This document shows positions 55,882 to 64,000 of a stretch of 64,000 nt of DNA, piece after piece. The position numbers were made by a program, and so were the translations under genes. The notes under the pieces are model-generated. The model was not told where the DNA came from. It ran no database searches and saw only the letters and a program-made list of their open reading frames with translations. The DNA is taken from the NCBI RefSeq assembly GCF_025989125.1, contig NZ_JAPDNR010000001.1, positions 2,834,301 through 2,898,300 of the forward strand. The letters run 5' to 3'. The number at the start of each line of letters is the position of its first letter. The first letter of the stretch is position 1. The DNA comes from Chitinophaga nivalis. Its GTDB lineage: Bacteria; Bacteroidota; Bacteroidia; Chitinophagales; Chitinophagaceae.

Positions 55882-56703
55882 TTATCCTGCAAAGTGATGC
55901 GTGGGTACGAAAATTTTACCAACCAGATAGGTTTTACAGGCGCCGCCAATCAGCACTCTGTCTCCCTGATCGGTGCAATACAATTCCCCGATTCTGGCAG
56001 ACAACTGTTGGGCGGTCAGCGTCGTTTTATTAAGGCGTTTGCTCCAGAATGGAATGAGGGAGCAATGGGCTGAACCGGTTACCGGATCTTCAAAAATACT
56101 GGCCTGCGGGGTAAAGAACCGGGATACAAAATCCACGCTTTCACCCGGAGCGGTTACGACAATGCCGCCGGGATCTATATTCAGCTGATGAATAAGGGCC
56201 GGGTTGGGCTGCAGTTGCCGGATAATGCTTTCGTGCTCATATAACACCACGTAATCCCGCGATTTAAATACGGCCGTGGGCGTAACCCCCAGGCCTTCCA
56301 GGAAAACGGACGGCAGGGTCGCCGGCTCGGGTGGCCGGGAGGGAAAGTCCAGTGTGAGGATAGCGCCCTTTTTACTGACGGGCAACACGCCGCTGTTGCT
56401 GGAGAAGGTAATATTGTTACCGGGAACGCCTATATGATGAAAGAGTACATGTGCGGTGGCCAGGGTAGCATGGCCGCACAGGTCCATTTCTATTTCGGGT
56501 GTGAACCACCGCAGCTCAAAATCAGTAGCTGTTTTGCCGGGTATAAAAAAGGCCGTTTCCGGGAGAAAGTTTTCTGCTGCAATCTGTTGCAGCACAGGTG
56601 TGGGCAGCCACTGCTGCAATACACATACCGCTGCGGGATTGCCGCCGAATATATTCATTGTAAAGGCATCTACCTGATAGATGTCGATTTGTTGTAAGTC
56701 CAT
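55882..56703 (-). CDS. PhzF family isomerase/epimerase-like protein
   Basis: 273 residues from ATG 56703 (M-DLQQIDIYQVDAFT); an upstream ATG at 56727 is less likely. The two-lobe PhzF fold is recognisable in VDAFTMNIFGGNPAAVCVL, ENFLPETAFF, FELRWFTPEIEMDLCGHATLA and FEDPVTGSAHCSLIPFW. In the family, Glu, His and Asp act in isomerisation; the natural substrate here is unknown and phenazine genes are absent. It is the first gene of a two-gene operon. Confidence 0.87.
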   Translation of the reverse strand: MDLQQIDIYQVDAFTMNIFGGNPAAVCVLQQWLPTPVLQQIAAENFLPETAFFIPGKTATDFELRWFTPEIEMDLCGHATLATAHVLFHHIGVPGNNITFSSNSGVLPVSKKGAILTLDFPSRPPEPATLPSVFLEGLGVTPTAVFKSRDYVVLYEHESIIRQLQPNPALIHQLNIDPGGIVVTAPGESVDFVSRFFTPQASIFEDPVTGSAHCSLIPFWSKRLNKTTLTAQQLSARIGELYCTDQGDRVLIGGACKTYLVGKIFVPTHHFAG

Positions 56704-57244
56704 GTTGTTGTGATGCGATTGGTGCACGTGATGGCAAAGATATTGTTTTTTGTACCAGGTAGCCGGAGGGGATCCTGGCTGCCAGGATCCTGATAAGAAC
56801 AGTGCCGGTCAATAAAGCTGGTTAGGTTGACGGGCACCCTGGTAAATGGTTGGTATACTGTGGAAGAACAGCAGGTAAGCTGATTGCTACCTGCATATCC
56901 ATCGGTGATAGGTATTCATTTGTTTTGATGGACTGATATACCCTATGATGAGCCAGATGACCGGTGTGCACTGGGTATATGTAGCAGCGTTTTGAAGTAA
57001 AGCAATTAATTTAGCAAGATACCCGCATCTACCGGATAATAGTGCGGGAGCCGGTGTAGCGTATTGTCTGTGTGGCAGGCATAGCGAAGCAATACCATGG
57101 CTACTGATATAACAGCCATCAGTTACCGGCATCACCGGATGCGTAATTATATCGGTGATGGTTATACGAAATTGTATGGTATAGCATATGGCCCATGATG
57201 AGAAACCTGCGGATGCGCTGTCTCCCGTTGCAGGTGGCAGGCTT
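56704..57244. other. Intergenic region with two inverted repeats
   Basis: 541 bases without a convincing gene. Contains a 9-bp hairpin GGATCCTGG-CTG-CCAGGATCC (56770-56790) and an 8-bp repeat CATCACCG/CGGTGATG (57130-57137/57153-57160). The motif ATCGGTGAT recurs at 56901 and 57151. Confidence 0.45.
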
Positions 57245-57829
57245 TTAATGCAACAGGGTCAGTTGCAGTGCTATGAGGTCGGTCAGTGTTTTCTGATCGG
57301 GATACATACGACGGGTGATGCCCAGGCCATTCCACAGGTTGAGCAGGTAGCGGGCCAGCACTACCGGGTCTTGCTGGGTTTTCAGTTGTTTGTTCTCCAC
57401 AGCTTTCCGGATGACTTCCAGGAAAAGGGCTTCCAGGTCTTTGAGCAGTTGAGCAGCCTGTTTGGTGAGCGATGGATCAAGGCTGGATAATTCAGCGATG
57501 GTATTGCCCATGAAGCAGCCTTTCAAATGTGTTTTTTTAGGAGAGGCCGCAATATCCAGGAAGAAATTCCGGAGAGTTGCTATGGGGTCTTTACTGGCAG
57601 TCAGTATTTCCCGTAACATCGTCAGCTCCCGGCGGCTGAATTGAAGCAGCGCTTTTTCAAACAATTCCTTTTTACCGCCTTTGAATGCAAGATAAAAGCT
57701 CCCCTTCCCGATGCCCATGGCTTCGAGTAATGCATCGGTACTGGTGCCTTCATACCCTTGTGTCCAGAATAGCGCGATGGCTTTGTCGATCACTGCTGCT
57801 TCATCAAATATTTTAGGCCTGCCTGACAT
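57245..57829 (-). CDS. TetR/AcrR family transcriptional regulator
   Basis: A 194-residue repressor-type protein with an N-terminal helix-turn-helix (GTSTDALLEAMGIGKGSFYLAFKGGKKELFEKAL, about 28-62) and a C-terminal ligand-binding helical domain. It could regulate the small gene and ABC exporter upstream on the same strand, but no operator was identified. Confidence 0.88.
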   Translation of the reverse strand: MSGRPKIFDEAAVIDKAIALFWTQGYEGTSTDALLEAMGIGKGSFYLAFKGGKKELFEKALLQFSRRELTMLREILTASKDPIATLRNFFLDIAASPKKTHLKGCFMGNTIAELSSLDPSLTKQAAQLLKDLEALFLEVIRKAVENKQLKTQQDPVVLARYLLNLWNGLGITRRMYPDQKTLTDLIALQLTLLH

Positions 57830-57916
57830 AAGCTGTGTTTTTATCCGGCAAAGATAAATTCTTTACCGCGTGGTACAAAACCTATGCAGACAGTGGAAAG
57901 CTGGCTTACCGGTATA

Positions 57917-58126
57917 TCAATGTGCCGGCCGGATATGTATGATTTTGAAAAGGGCCTGCTGCAGATCTTCGTTCTGCAACTTGTTCAGTTGCTCTGTATC
58001 TATTTCATACCAGCCTTTTTTGCTGCCCAGCACACCAATTACAAAAGTGTGGCCTGCCTGCGCCGCGTCGCCGGTCTGCGGATGTTTTTTGGACAGGGTT
58101 ACGATAACATCTTTGGGTTTTGACAT
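57917..58126 (-). CDS. Small hypothetical protein (69 aa)
   Basis: 69 residues from ATG 58126; a longer frame to 58216 would run into the terminator of the ABC operon. It is basic and soluble (MSKPKDVIVTLSKKHPQ, then HTFVIGVLGSKKGWYEIDTEQLNKL). Not recognised. It lies between the TetR gene and the exporter terminator. Confidence 0.5.
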   Translation of the reverse strand: MSKPKDVIVTLSKKHPQTGDAAQAGHTFVIGVLGSKKGWYEIDTEQLNKLQNEDLQQALFKIIHIRPAH

Positions 58127-58209
58127 GGCATGAATATACACTATAATCAGCACATATGATGGCAGTTGTGGTATTTCTCGGGGAGAGCGGGTGTTTGCCG
58201 ACAGAAAAA

Positions 58210-58242
58210 CGCCCACTACTGATCAATTGTAAGTAGTGGGCG
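58210..58242 (-). terminator. Terminator of the ABC exporter operon
   Basis: Perfect 10-bp hairpin (58210-58219/58233-58242), with TTTTTC following on the minus strand, 20 bases after the stop at 58262. Confidence 0.8.
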
Positions 58243-58261
58243 TGATCGTAATATGTTGTCG

Positions 58262-60025
58262 TTAGCTGGTTCTGATACCATGCAGCAACTTATCAATCGC
58301 ATTCTGGAACGAGCCGGCGCGGGTAATTTCACCGGAGTTCACAAAATAGATCTCATCTGCATTTTCAATGGTATTCAGCCTGTGCGCAATAATCACCCGG
58401 GTAGTGGTAGCGGGTAAGTGTGCCAGGATGTCTTCCAGCACTTGTTCGGTAACGGTATCGATATTGGCGGTAGCTTCATCCAGGATGAGGAGCGCGGGTT
58501 GGCGCAATACGGCCCGTATAAAGGCAATCAGCTGTTTCTGCCCGAGGCTCATGCTGTCGTTGCCCGATACCGGTGTTTCCAGGCCATTTTCAAACACGTT
58601 CACCAGTTTTTCCAGGTTGGCGCTTTGGATAACAGCAATCAGCTCTTCATCGGTGTGGTTGACATACTGTTCATTGCCATAAAGAATGTTGTCTTTCACG
58701 GTACCGGAAAAGAGGAACGGCTCCTGGAGAATAAATCCGATCTGTGCGGTGCGTGCTGCATCGCTGTAGGTACGGATGTCTTTACCATTGAGCAGTACCG
58801 TACCGCTGGTCGGATCGTATAGCCGGGCAATGAGGGAGGCCGTGGTGGTTTTACCGCCACCGGTAGGGCCTACAAGGGCGTAGGTTTTTCCTTTCTCCAG
58901 TTCAAAGCTGATATTATGCAGGATTTCGGTGCCGCCGGGATAACCAAAGTGTACGTCGCGGAACTCCACCACAGCCTCGCCGGTAGCAGCGGTGGCAGCA
59001 GGTATCTGTACCAGGTTGCTTTCCAGTGCCAGGATTTCCGAGATCCTTTCCCAGCCTGCCATCGACATCTGGAAGTTGGCCCATAAGGCAGCTACATGCC
59101 GCAGCGGGTTATAGAACAGTACAATGTAGGAGAGGTAACTCACCAGTAAGCCGATGCTGAACGCCGTAGTGGAAATGAGGTAGATACCATAGCCGAGCAC
59201 GATGAGTTGCGCCACACTGCCGCACCAGGTATAAAAGGGTACGAACAGGGTATTGGCCAGATCTGCCCAGATGGCCGCACGATAGGTCTTTTCGTTTACT
59301 TCCTCGAAACGTTTCCGGAAGTAATCGCGCCGGTTGAAAGCAATGATCACCTTAAAGTTGTGCAGGCTCTCCTGGATTTCTGCACTTAGTCCGCCCATCA
59401 CTTTCATGCTTTCCGCATTCTTCTTTTTTACCCAGGGGGAGAATACTTTAGTGAAGAAGAGGATCAGCAGGGCGGGTATCAGACCGGCCAATCCCAGGCG
59501 GGGATTGATGATCAGGAGGAAGACACCGGCGCCGGCTATCATGAAGACGCTGCCAACGAATTGCATCAGCGCCTGGGAGAAAAACATATTCAGTTTCTCG
59601 GTATCGTTGTTGACCCGGGAAATGAGGTCGCCGGCCTGGTTCTGGTTAAAGAACGCAATGGGCAGCTGTTGTATCTTGTTAAACACGGTATTCCGTACAT
59701 TAAACAATGTACGCTGACCTACTTCACCCATTAGTTTGGTGTGCAGGTAGCTGGTGCCCAGCGCAAGGAGGTATATAACCGCCAGGATGCCGGAAAACAG
59801 CAGTACGCCCTGATATTGTTTATGTACAATGTAAGTATCAATGGTATAGCCTATCAGTAAAGGCGCTACGAGGTTGAAAACAGAGTTCAGCAGGATGGCC
59901 ACCAGGGCTACGATCATATTGGTCTTTTCATTCGAGACCAGCTGCATCAGATTCTTCAACGCCGTATAGGTCGACGTGGTGGCTACTTCATCCTGTTCCG
60001 TCAGTTTATTAAGATTGTAGTTCAT
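58262..60025 (-). CDS. ABC exporter half-transporter, consensus-site subunit
   Basis: A 587-residue membrane ATPase with six N-terminal helices and a C-terminal nucleotide-binding domain. Walker A GPTGGGKTT (near 386), Walker B LLILDEATANID with catalytic Glu (near 511) and switch His IIAHRLNTI (near 543) are intact. The signature is MSLGQ instead of LSGGQ. It pairs with the equally long upstream gene, which overlaps it by 17 bases, to form a heterodimeric exporter for an unknown substrate (drug, lipid or peptide). Confidence 0.9.
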   Translation of the reverse strand: MNYNLNKLTEQDEVATTSTYTALKNLMQLVSNEKTNMIVALVAILLNSVFNLVAPLLIGYTIDTYIVHKQYQGVLLFSGILAVIYLLALGTSYLHTKLMGEVGQRTLFNVRNTVFNKIQQLPIAFFNQNQAGDLISRVNNDTEKLNMFFSQALMQFVGSVFMIAGAGVFLLIINPRLGLAGLIPALLILFFTKVFSPWVKKKNAESMKVMGGLSAEIQESLHNFKVIIAFNRRDYFRKRFEEVNEKTYRAAIWADLANTLFVPFYTWCGSVAQLIVLGYGIYLISTTAFSIGLLVSYLSYIVLFYNPLRHVAALWANFQMSMAGWERISEILALESNLVQIPAATAATGEAVVEFRDVHFGYPGGTEILHNISFELEKGKTYALVGPTGGGKTTTASLIARLYDPTSGTVLLNGKDIRTYSDAARTAQIGFILQEPFLFSGTVKDNILYGNEQYVNHTDEELIAVIQSANLEKLVNVFENGLETPVSGNDSMSLGQKQLIAFIRAVLRQPALLILDEATANIDTVTEQVLEDILAHLPATTTRVIIAHRLNTIENADEIYFVNSGEITRAGSFQNAIDKLLHGIRTS

Positions 60026-61772
60026 AGTTGCTGGTGCTTTGTTGCGAGTTAAATATCTGGATGTACTCAGGACTGGAATTGATCAGCTCCTGGTGGGTAC
60101 CGTAGGCGAGCATTTCTCCTTCTATGAGCAGAATAATCTGATCGTAGTGCGTCACCGAGGAAATTTTCTGGGTGACAGAGAGGAGGGTGATGTCGGGATA
60201 ATTCGCCTGTATGTTGGCGAGAATCTTCCTTTCGGTTTTGGTATCCACCCTGGCCGTAAAGTCGTCCAGCAACAGGATTTTCGGATTGATGGCCAGTGCC
60301 CGGGCCAGCATGATACGTTGTTTCTGGCCGCCGGAAAGATTGATCCCTCTTTCAGATACGAGGGTTTCCAGCTTATCCGGCAACCCGGCGATGTATTCCG
60401 TCAGTTCTGCCGTGTCAATGGCTTTTTGAAGATCTTCTTCCGAAACAGCTTCCCGGAAAGCAATGTTTTCCCGGATACTGATATTGAAGATGATGCTATC
60501 CTGGAATACAAATCCTACCTGTTTGTAGAAGTTTTCCCGGTTGTAGGCATCTGCAGGATGACCGTCGATGCTTACGGTGCCGGTAGTAGGTTTGGCCAGG
60601 CCGGTGAGGAGGTACAGCAGTTGCGTTTTACCGGCAGCCGTAGGGCCTATCACGGCTGTTTTAGTACCGGCTTTGAGTGAAAAGGAAAGGTTGTTCAACA
60701 CCGCGCGTTCGGTATACTTTACACTGATATCTTCAAAGGTGATATCTCCGCGCAGCGGGGCAATCAGGTCGCCGGTATCCGGCAGATCCGGCATGTTGAG
60801 CACTTCCCGGATACGCTGATAAGAGGCGTTGGCCTGGGCAATGAGGTTACTCATAAACCCGATCACCACAATAGGGTATATCAGGAGGGCCATGTAATTG
60901 TCGAAGGCAGCATAGTCGCCCAGGGTCATCTGGCCATCGATCACCAGGTGGCCTCCCAGGACCAGGATGGTGAGCGCCGCCACGGATGCCAGGAAGGTAA
61001 TAGCCGGTACCAGCGCGGCAAACAGCCGTACGATGGCGACCCCGATGTTCCGGGCTTCTGTATTGGCTTCCAGGAATTTGTGGTATTCCAGGTGCTGGGA
61101 GTGCAGTACCCGTATCAGGGCAGATCCCAGAATACTTTCATTGATGACGCGGTTCAGGCGATCAACGACTTCCCTGCTTTTCAAAAAGAGCACCTGCACC
61201 TTGCCCAATACAATGGAAAAGGTGACGCCGATAATTGGCAGGATGATCAGGATGGCGAGGGCCAGTTTCCAGTTGAGGACCAATAATAATACGCAGGCGC
61301 CAATCACCGTGAAGATGGAAGATATAATCAGCACGATGGCCTGGGATACAAACATTTTGATGGCTTCCACATCACCGGTCAGATTGCTCAGTAACCGGGA
61401 AGGGTTTGCCTGTTCCACCCAGGCATGGCTTTGCGAAGCTATTTTCTCCGATATTTTACTACGGATATTTTTGGCTACCAGCTCAGATACATAAGTTTGG
61501 ATAATATTCTGGAGATAAGTAAAGAGCAGGATGACAAAAATAGCGGCAGTAAAAGCGATGATAACCGGTCGGTAGGCAAATTGCCCGCGATTGAAGCTGT
61601 CGATGGCTTCTCCGATCAGTTTGGGTATCCATAGGTTTAATCCGTTACTGATCAGGGTAAATACGATCAGTAAGGTTACCAAACCAAGGTATGGACGGAG
61701 CAGGCTTAACATGCCTGGCGGTTTAGCCGGCGGAGGAGAAGGGTTTCCTGTTTGTTGTTTCATTGCTAACAT
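60009..61772 (-). CDS. ABC exporter half-transporter, degenerate-site subunit
   Basis: 587 residues, same plan as its partner. Walker A GPTAAGKTQ (near 377) and signature LSGGQ (near 476) are good. The Walker B glutamate is Asp (LLLDDFTARVD, near 502) and the switch His is Gln (SVTQKISSV, near 532). It therefore contributes the non-hydrolysing site, completed by the partner's altered MSLGQ. This matches the asymmetric heterodimers such as TM287/288 and LmrCD. Start at ATG 61772, or three codons in. Confidence 0.9.
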   Translation of the reverse strand: MLAMKQQTGNPSPPPAKPPGMLSLLRPYLGLVTLLIVFTLISNGLNLWIPKLIGEAIDSFNRGQFAYRPVIIAFTAAIFVILLFTYLQNIIQTYVSELVAKNIRSKISEKIASQSHAWVEQANPSRLLSNLTGDVEAIKMFVSQAIVLIISSIFTVIGACVLLLVLNWKLALAILIILPIIGVTFSIVLGKVQVLFLKSREVVDRLNRVINESILGSALIRVLHSQHLEYHKFLEANTEARNIGVAIVRLFAALVPAITFLASVAALTILVLGGHLVIDGQMTLGDYAAFDNYMALLIYPIVVIGFMSNLIAQANASYQRIREVLNMPDLPDTGDLIAPLRGDITFEDISVKYTERAVLNNLSFSLKAGTKTAVIGPTAAGKTQLLYLLTGLAKPTTGTVSIDGHPADAYNRENFYKQVGFVFQDSIIFNISIRENIAFREAVSEEDLQKAIDTAELTEYIAGLPDKLETLVSERGINLSGGQKQRIMLARALAINPKILLLDDFTARVDTKTERKILANIQANYPDITLLSVTQKISSVTHYDQIILLIEGEMLAYGTHQELINSSPEYIQIFNSQQSTSNYELQS

Positions 61773-62370
61773 TAAATGGTGAACCGGAATAGCCCGGAAG
61801 GAAAATCTATCTGTTATTTATATGACAGTCGGCCAGCCACACATTCACTATTGCAGCCGGTTTGCTTTTGGCATGGCAATATATAGAACCATCCTGCGGT
61901 ACCAACGACTATTTGATGAGATAAAAGGTTGGGGTTAAGTCCTTCTTATCAATAATATTGCAGGTGTCCGGTTTTTACACATGTAGCATTAACACGCACG
62001 GAGGTGGGTTACCTGTTACATTTATAAGGGCCGATATGTTATAAGCTGAATGGGTTACGTTGCTGATATTCTACAACATAGGTTTATTGTATTTGAATGT
62101 CTTGCATATCTTCTACTACTTTTTTAGGATATGTGAATTTAAGTGATTTAGATTTCCCTGCCATAAAAATTGTGATAAAATAAATACGGTGGGAAGGCCG
62201 TATTTTTAACTGAATCAACACGGCGGCAAATTCGGAAATGTGGCTGCATTTTACTGGCAGTCGCTCCTGCTTATCCGGAGGGCGACGCTGGCATTCCCTA
62301 CAGTCCCCGGTCTCACTTCTCCCGGAAAATCTTATCTTTGCCATATAACCAAATAAACACTTTGTTTATT
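61773..62370. promoter_or_regulatory. Divergent control region of the ABC exporter and SufR-like gene
   Basis: 598 bases. On the + strand a -7 box TATCTTTG (62333-62340) fits TAnnTTTG. A perfect inverted repeat AATAAACA/TGTTTATT (62352-62359/62363-62370) touches the ATG of the regulator, a good position for autorepression. The rest shows no convincing gene; a minus-strand frame at 62084-62344 was rejected. Confidence 0.55.
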
Positions 62371-63003
62371 ATGATTAATGAAGTAGCTGAAAATGAAAAA
62401 GCCATCCGGATACTCAAAACAAGGGGACCTTTACCCTTGCAGGAGATTGCGGCCGATCTGAAAATTACGACAGAGGGGGCGCGTTTTCAGTTGCTGAAAC
62501 TGGCGAATGAGGGATTGGTGCAGGCTACCACGGTAGCCAAAGGAAGGGGGCGCCCGCAGCAGATCTGGTCACTGACAGCCGCCGGCAACGCACGTTTCCC
62601 GGACCGGCACCAGGAACTGTCCCTGAAATTGCTGCAAAGTATGCGGGAGATCCTGGGGGCGGAAGGCTTTCGTACCGTCCTGGAGGCCAATGAAAAAGCG
62701 GGTGTCCGGCAGTATAGCCAGGAAATGAGCGATGCTGCAGACCTGGAAAGTAAAGTCCGGGCTTTAACAGATATCCGTAACCGGGAAGGCTATATGGCCG
62801 AATACACGAAAACACCCGAAGGTTTTCTACTGGTAGAAAATCATTGCCCCATATATGTTGCTGCAAAAGATTGTAATGGTTTATGCGGGTCGGAACTCGC
62901 CATCTTCCAGGCAGTATTGGGGGCAGCGGTAACGGTTACACGCGCGGAACATATTTTATCCGGCAGCCGGCGCTGTGCCTATCTTATTCAACCGCAGGAA
63001 TAA
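62371..63003 (+). CDS. SufR-like helix-turn-helix regulator with a cysteine cluster
   Basis: 210 residues from ATG 62371; an upstream TTG frame at 62338 lies in the promoter. The N-terminal winged helix (GPLPLQEIAADLKITTEGARFQLLKLANEGLV, then GRGRPQQIWSLTAAG) is followed by a C-terminal domain with C159, C168, C172 and C202 in HCPIYVAAKDCNGLC and RRC, as in SufR-type iron-sulfur regulators. It would bind DNA in response to cluster or redox state. An inverted repeat at its own start suggests autoregulation. No suf genes are adjacent, so the target is unknown. Confidence 0.8.
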   Translation: MINEVAENEKAIRILKTRGPLPLQEIAADLKITTEGARFQLLKLANEGLVQATTVAKGRGRPQQIWSLTAAGNARFPDRHQELSLKLLQSMREILGAEGFRTVLEANEKAGVRQYSQEMSDAADLESKVRALTDIRNREGYMAEYTKTPEGFLLVENHCPIYVAAKDCNGLCGSELAIFQAVLGAAVTVTRAEHILSGSRRCAYLIQPQE

Positions 63004-63622
63004 ACGCCGCTGCCGACAACTGTGCGGCCTCTTCTACCGGCAGTTTGCCCGTATATCCTGCCAATACACTACGGGTACATTGTTGCAAAAATTCATCACA
63101 GAAATCAAAGAATACGGCGGCCCCGGTTTGTCCTACATGATGCCGCATGGTATGAAAAATTTCCGCTCCCTGCATGGCATTGACCCCATCCAGATCAAAA
63201 AACAATTTATTCGTTTCCATCAGCGTGGTAAACAGCGACAATAATTTCTCGTCATTGCTGGTGAGGGTACTCAGCCGGGTACGTGGCTGCAGGTGTGTAC
63301 GGGTATACATCTCCTGTAATAACGTGTGTTCTGGTTTGCCATGCTGCTGACAATAACCGCCTACGGTTAATGGAAAGTAATGCGGGAATTTTCGTTTAGT
63401 CCTATACGTTACATGCCGGAACGGTACGCTGCTGTGTATATGTTCGTAGCCCGGAGACTGATAGGTATCTACAAAGGAACGGATCGTGCTGCGGAAGAAT
63501 GGCCCTGATGGCAGCTTTACCATCACAATTTCTCCTGCCGACAACGTGAAGGCGGGGATATAAAAGGCGCCGATTACCTGACCCGGAAAGTTGAGTAGCA
63601 TAGGCTGTTGCAGGTTTTTCAT
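62984..63622 (-). CDS. Hypothetical protein, possibly a degenerate ABC-ATPase-like fold
   Basis: A 212-residue protein convergent with and overlapping the regulator by 20 bases. The start GAFYIPAFTLSAGEIVMVKLPSGPFFRS looks like an ABC-domain opening in which the P-loop lysine-Ser/Thr is missing, and LFFDLDGVNAMQGAEIF resembles a Walker B to D-loop stretch. These are weak resemblances; no motif is complete. Function unknown. Confidence 0.5.
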   Translation of the reverse strand: MKNLQQPMLLNFPGQVIGAFYIPAFTLSAGEIVMVKLPSGPFFRSTIRSFVDTYQSPGYEHIHSSVPFRHVTYRTKRKFPHYFPLTVGGYCQQHGKPEHTLLQEMYTRTHLQPRTRLSTLTSNDEKLLSLFTTLMETNKLFFDLDGVNAMQGAEIFHTMRHHVGQTGAAVFFDFCDEFLQQCTRSVLAGYTGKLPVEEAAQLSAAAFIPAVE

Positions 63623-63830
63623 ATACAGGCAGGGATCTCCTGATCCCTCAATTCGGTTATTTCGGTTATAATACTAAAGATAAGTGATCTCCCTGCTGCT
63701 ACATAGGTAGCCGGCAGAATTAATAATAATTTGATGGTTTTTGACCAGCTGGTATTTCCCCAAAATACTTAAACTATCACCATGATCATACTGCCCGATC
63801 CACAGACCTTTGCTGTATAAAAACATTCCG

Positions 63831-64000
63831 ATGGAAACAAACAGTAAAATAGCATTGATAACCGGCGGTAGCCGTGGATTAGGCAAGAACATGGCATTGC
63901 ACCTGGCAGAAAAAGGGCATGATGTGATTATCACCTATAATAGTAATAAAGCAGCTGCAGACGAAGTGCTGGCAGCCATCCGGGAGCGCGGACAACAGGG
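63831..64000 (+). CDS. Short-chain dehydrogenase/reductase (partial, N-terminal)
   Basis: The start lies at ATG 63831 and runs off the window. SKIALITGGSRGLGKNMALHLAEKGHDVIITYNSN is the classical Rossmann start of an SDR, with the TGxxxGxG motif and an NADPH-type NSN after strand 2. Only the first 56 residues are present, so the substrate cannot be named. Confidence 0.85.
   Translation, partial: METNSKIALITGGSRGLGKNMALHLAEKGHDVIITYNSNKAAADEVLAAIRERGQQ

Noticed and set aside
55882..56703. Phenazine biosynthesis gene
   Set aside because: PhzF-fold proteins are widespread without phenazine pathways and no other phz gene is present.
56887..57135. 82-residue minus-strand frame upstream of the TetR gene
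   Set aside because: No motif and unlikely composition; treated as intergenic.
62084..62344. 86-residue minus-strand frame in the exporter/SufR-like spacer
   Set aside because: Overlaps the likely promoter of the SufR-like gene; no motif.
63674..63934. 86-residue minus-strand frame at the window end
   Set aside because: Antisense to the SDR start, which has a diagnostic Rossmann motif.

Overview
The window looks like chromosome from a Bacteroidota bacterium, most likely a Chitinophaga-like member of the Chitinophagaceae. This is an inference from gene content: an ECF sigma factor/FecR/SusC/SusD set, TlpA-type thioredoxins, DUF2911, a plug-domain/MG2 protein, MauE/DoxX proteins, a hybrid histidine kinase, and several TAnnTTTG-type -7 boxes. 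No rRNA, tRNA, CRISPR array, insertion sequence or phage gene was recognised.

1-25.9 kb is ordinary, moderately GC-rich chromosome. It holds a secreted lipase-like hydrolase; a tight aspartase-asparaginase-C4-dicarboxylate carrier operon; an MG2/plug-domain surface protein; a flavoprotein; catalase; a deoxynucleoside kinase; folK; sppA; an ABC-2 permease; two SRPBCC paralogs; a DUF2911 protein; bioA; a hybrid histidine kinase; an LTA-synthase-like sulfatase; and an ECF sigma/FecR pair.

27.2-44.2 kb is a sharply AT-rich island whose edges fall inside genes. The left edge lies in susC, where a host-like STN/plug half joins an AT-rich barrel half. The right edge lies in the last small-protein gene. 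On the + strand the island carries susC, susD, a TlpA-DUF3738 fusion and a zinc metalloprotease. On the - strand, facing them, is a roughly 9 kb one-directional array: eight paralogs of a 85-95 aa secreted two-cysteine protein (DUF6520-like, tentative), a MauE/DoxX membrane protein, a membrane-anchored propeller-like protein, and a class III lanthionine synthetase (LanKC). Six of the eight small genes share a leader with a conserved block (AGGGGnnnCCGAAAACCyG), in five copies 53-56 nt before the ATG. Those five also carry a base-paired hairpin near the start codon, and in three copies the hairpin overlaps a GGAG ribosome site. A perfect 15-bp terminator hairpin separates one small gene from the downstream propeller/LanKC genes, the usual layout of a peptide precursor followed by its modification genes. 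This is the most interesting part of the window.

44.5-64 kb returns to host-like composition. It holds an AraC regulator, a GH2 glycosidase, two divergent paralogous polytopic membrane proteins (possible GT-C transferases), two tandem paralogous single-TM proteins, a zinc-ribbon protein coupled to a GNAT acetyltransferase, a PhzF/serine hydrolase operon, a TetR regulator, a heterodimeric ABC exporter with one degenerate ATP site, a SufR-like iron-sulfur regulator candidate, and the start of an SDR dehydrogenase.

Functional themes. The asparagine operon would deamidate asparagine in the periplasm, cleave aspartate to fumarate in the cytosol and exchange C4-dicarboxylates. The sigma/FecR/SusCD set is a signal-responsive TonB uptake system. 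The TlpA and MauE proteins inside the island suggest that the secreted two-cysteine proteins are redox clients, while LanKC raises the alternative that some are modified peptides.
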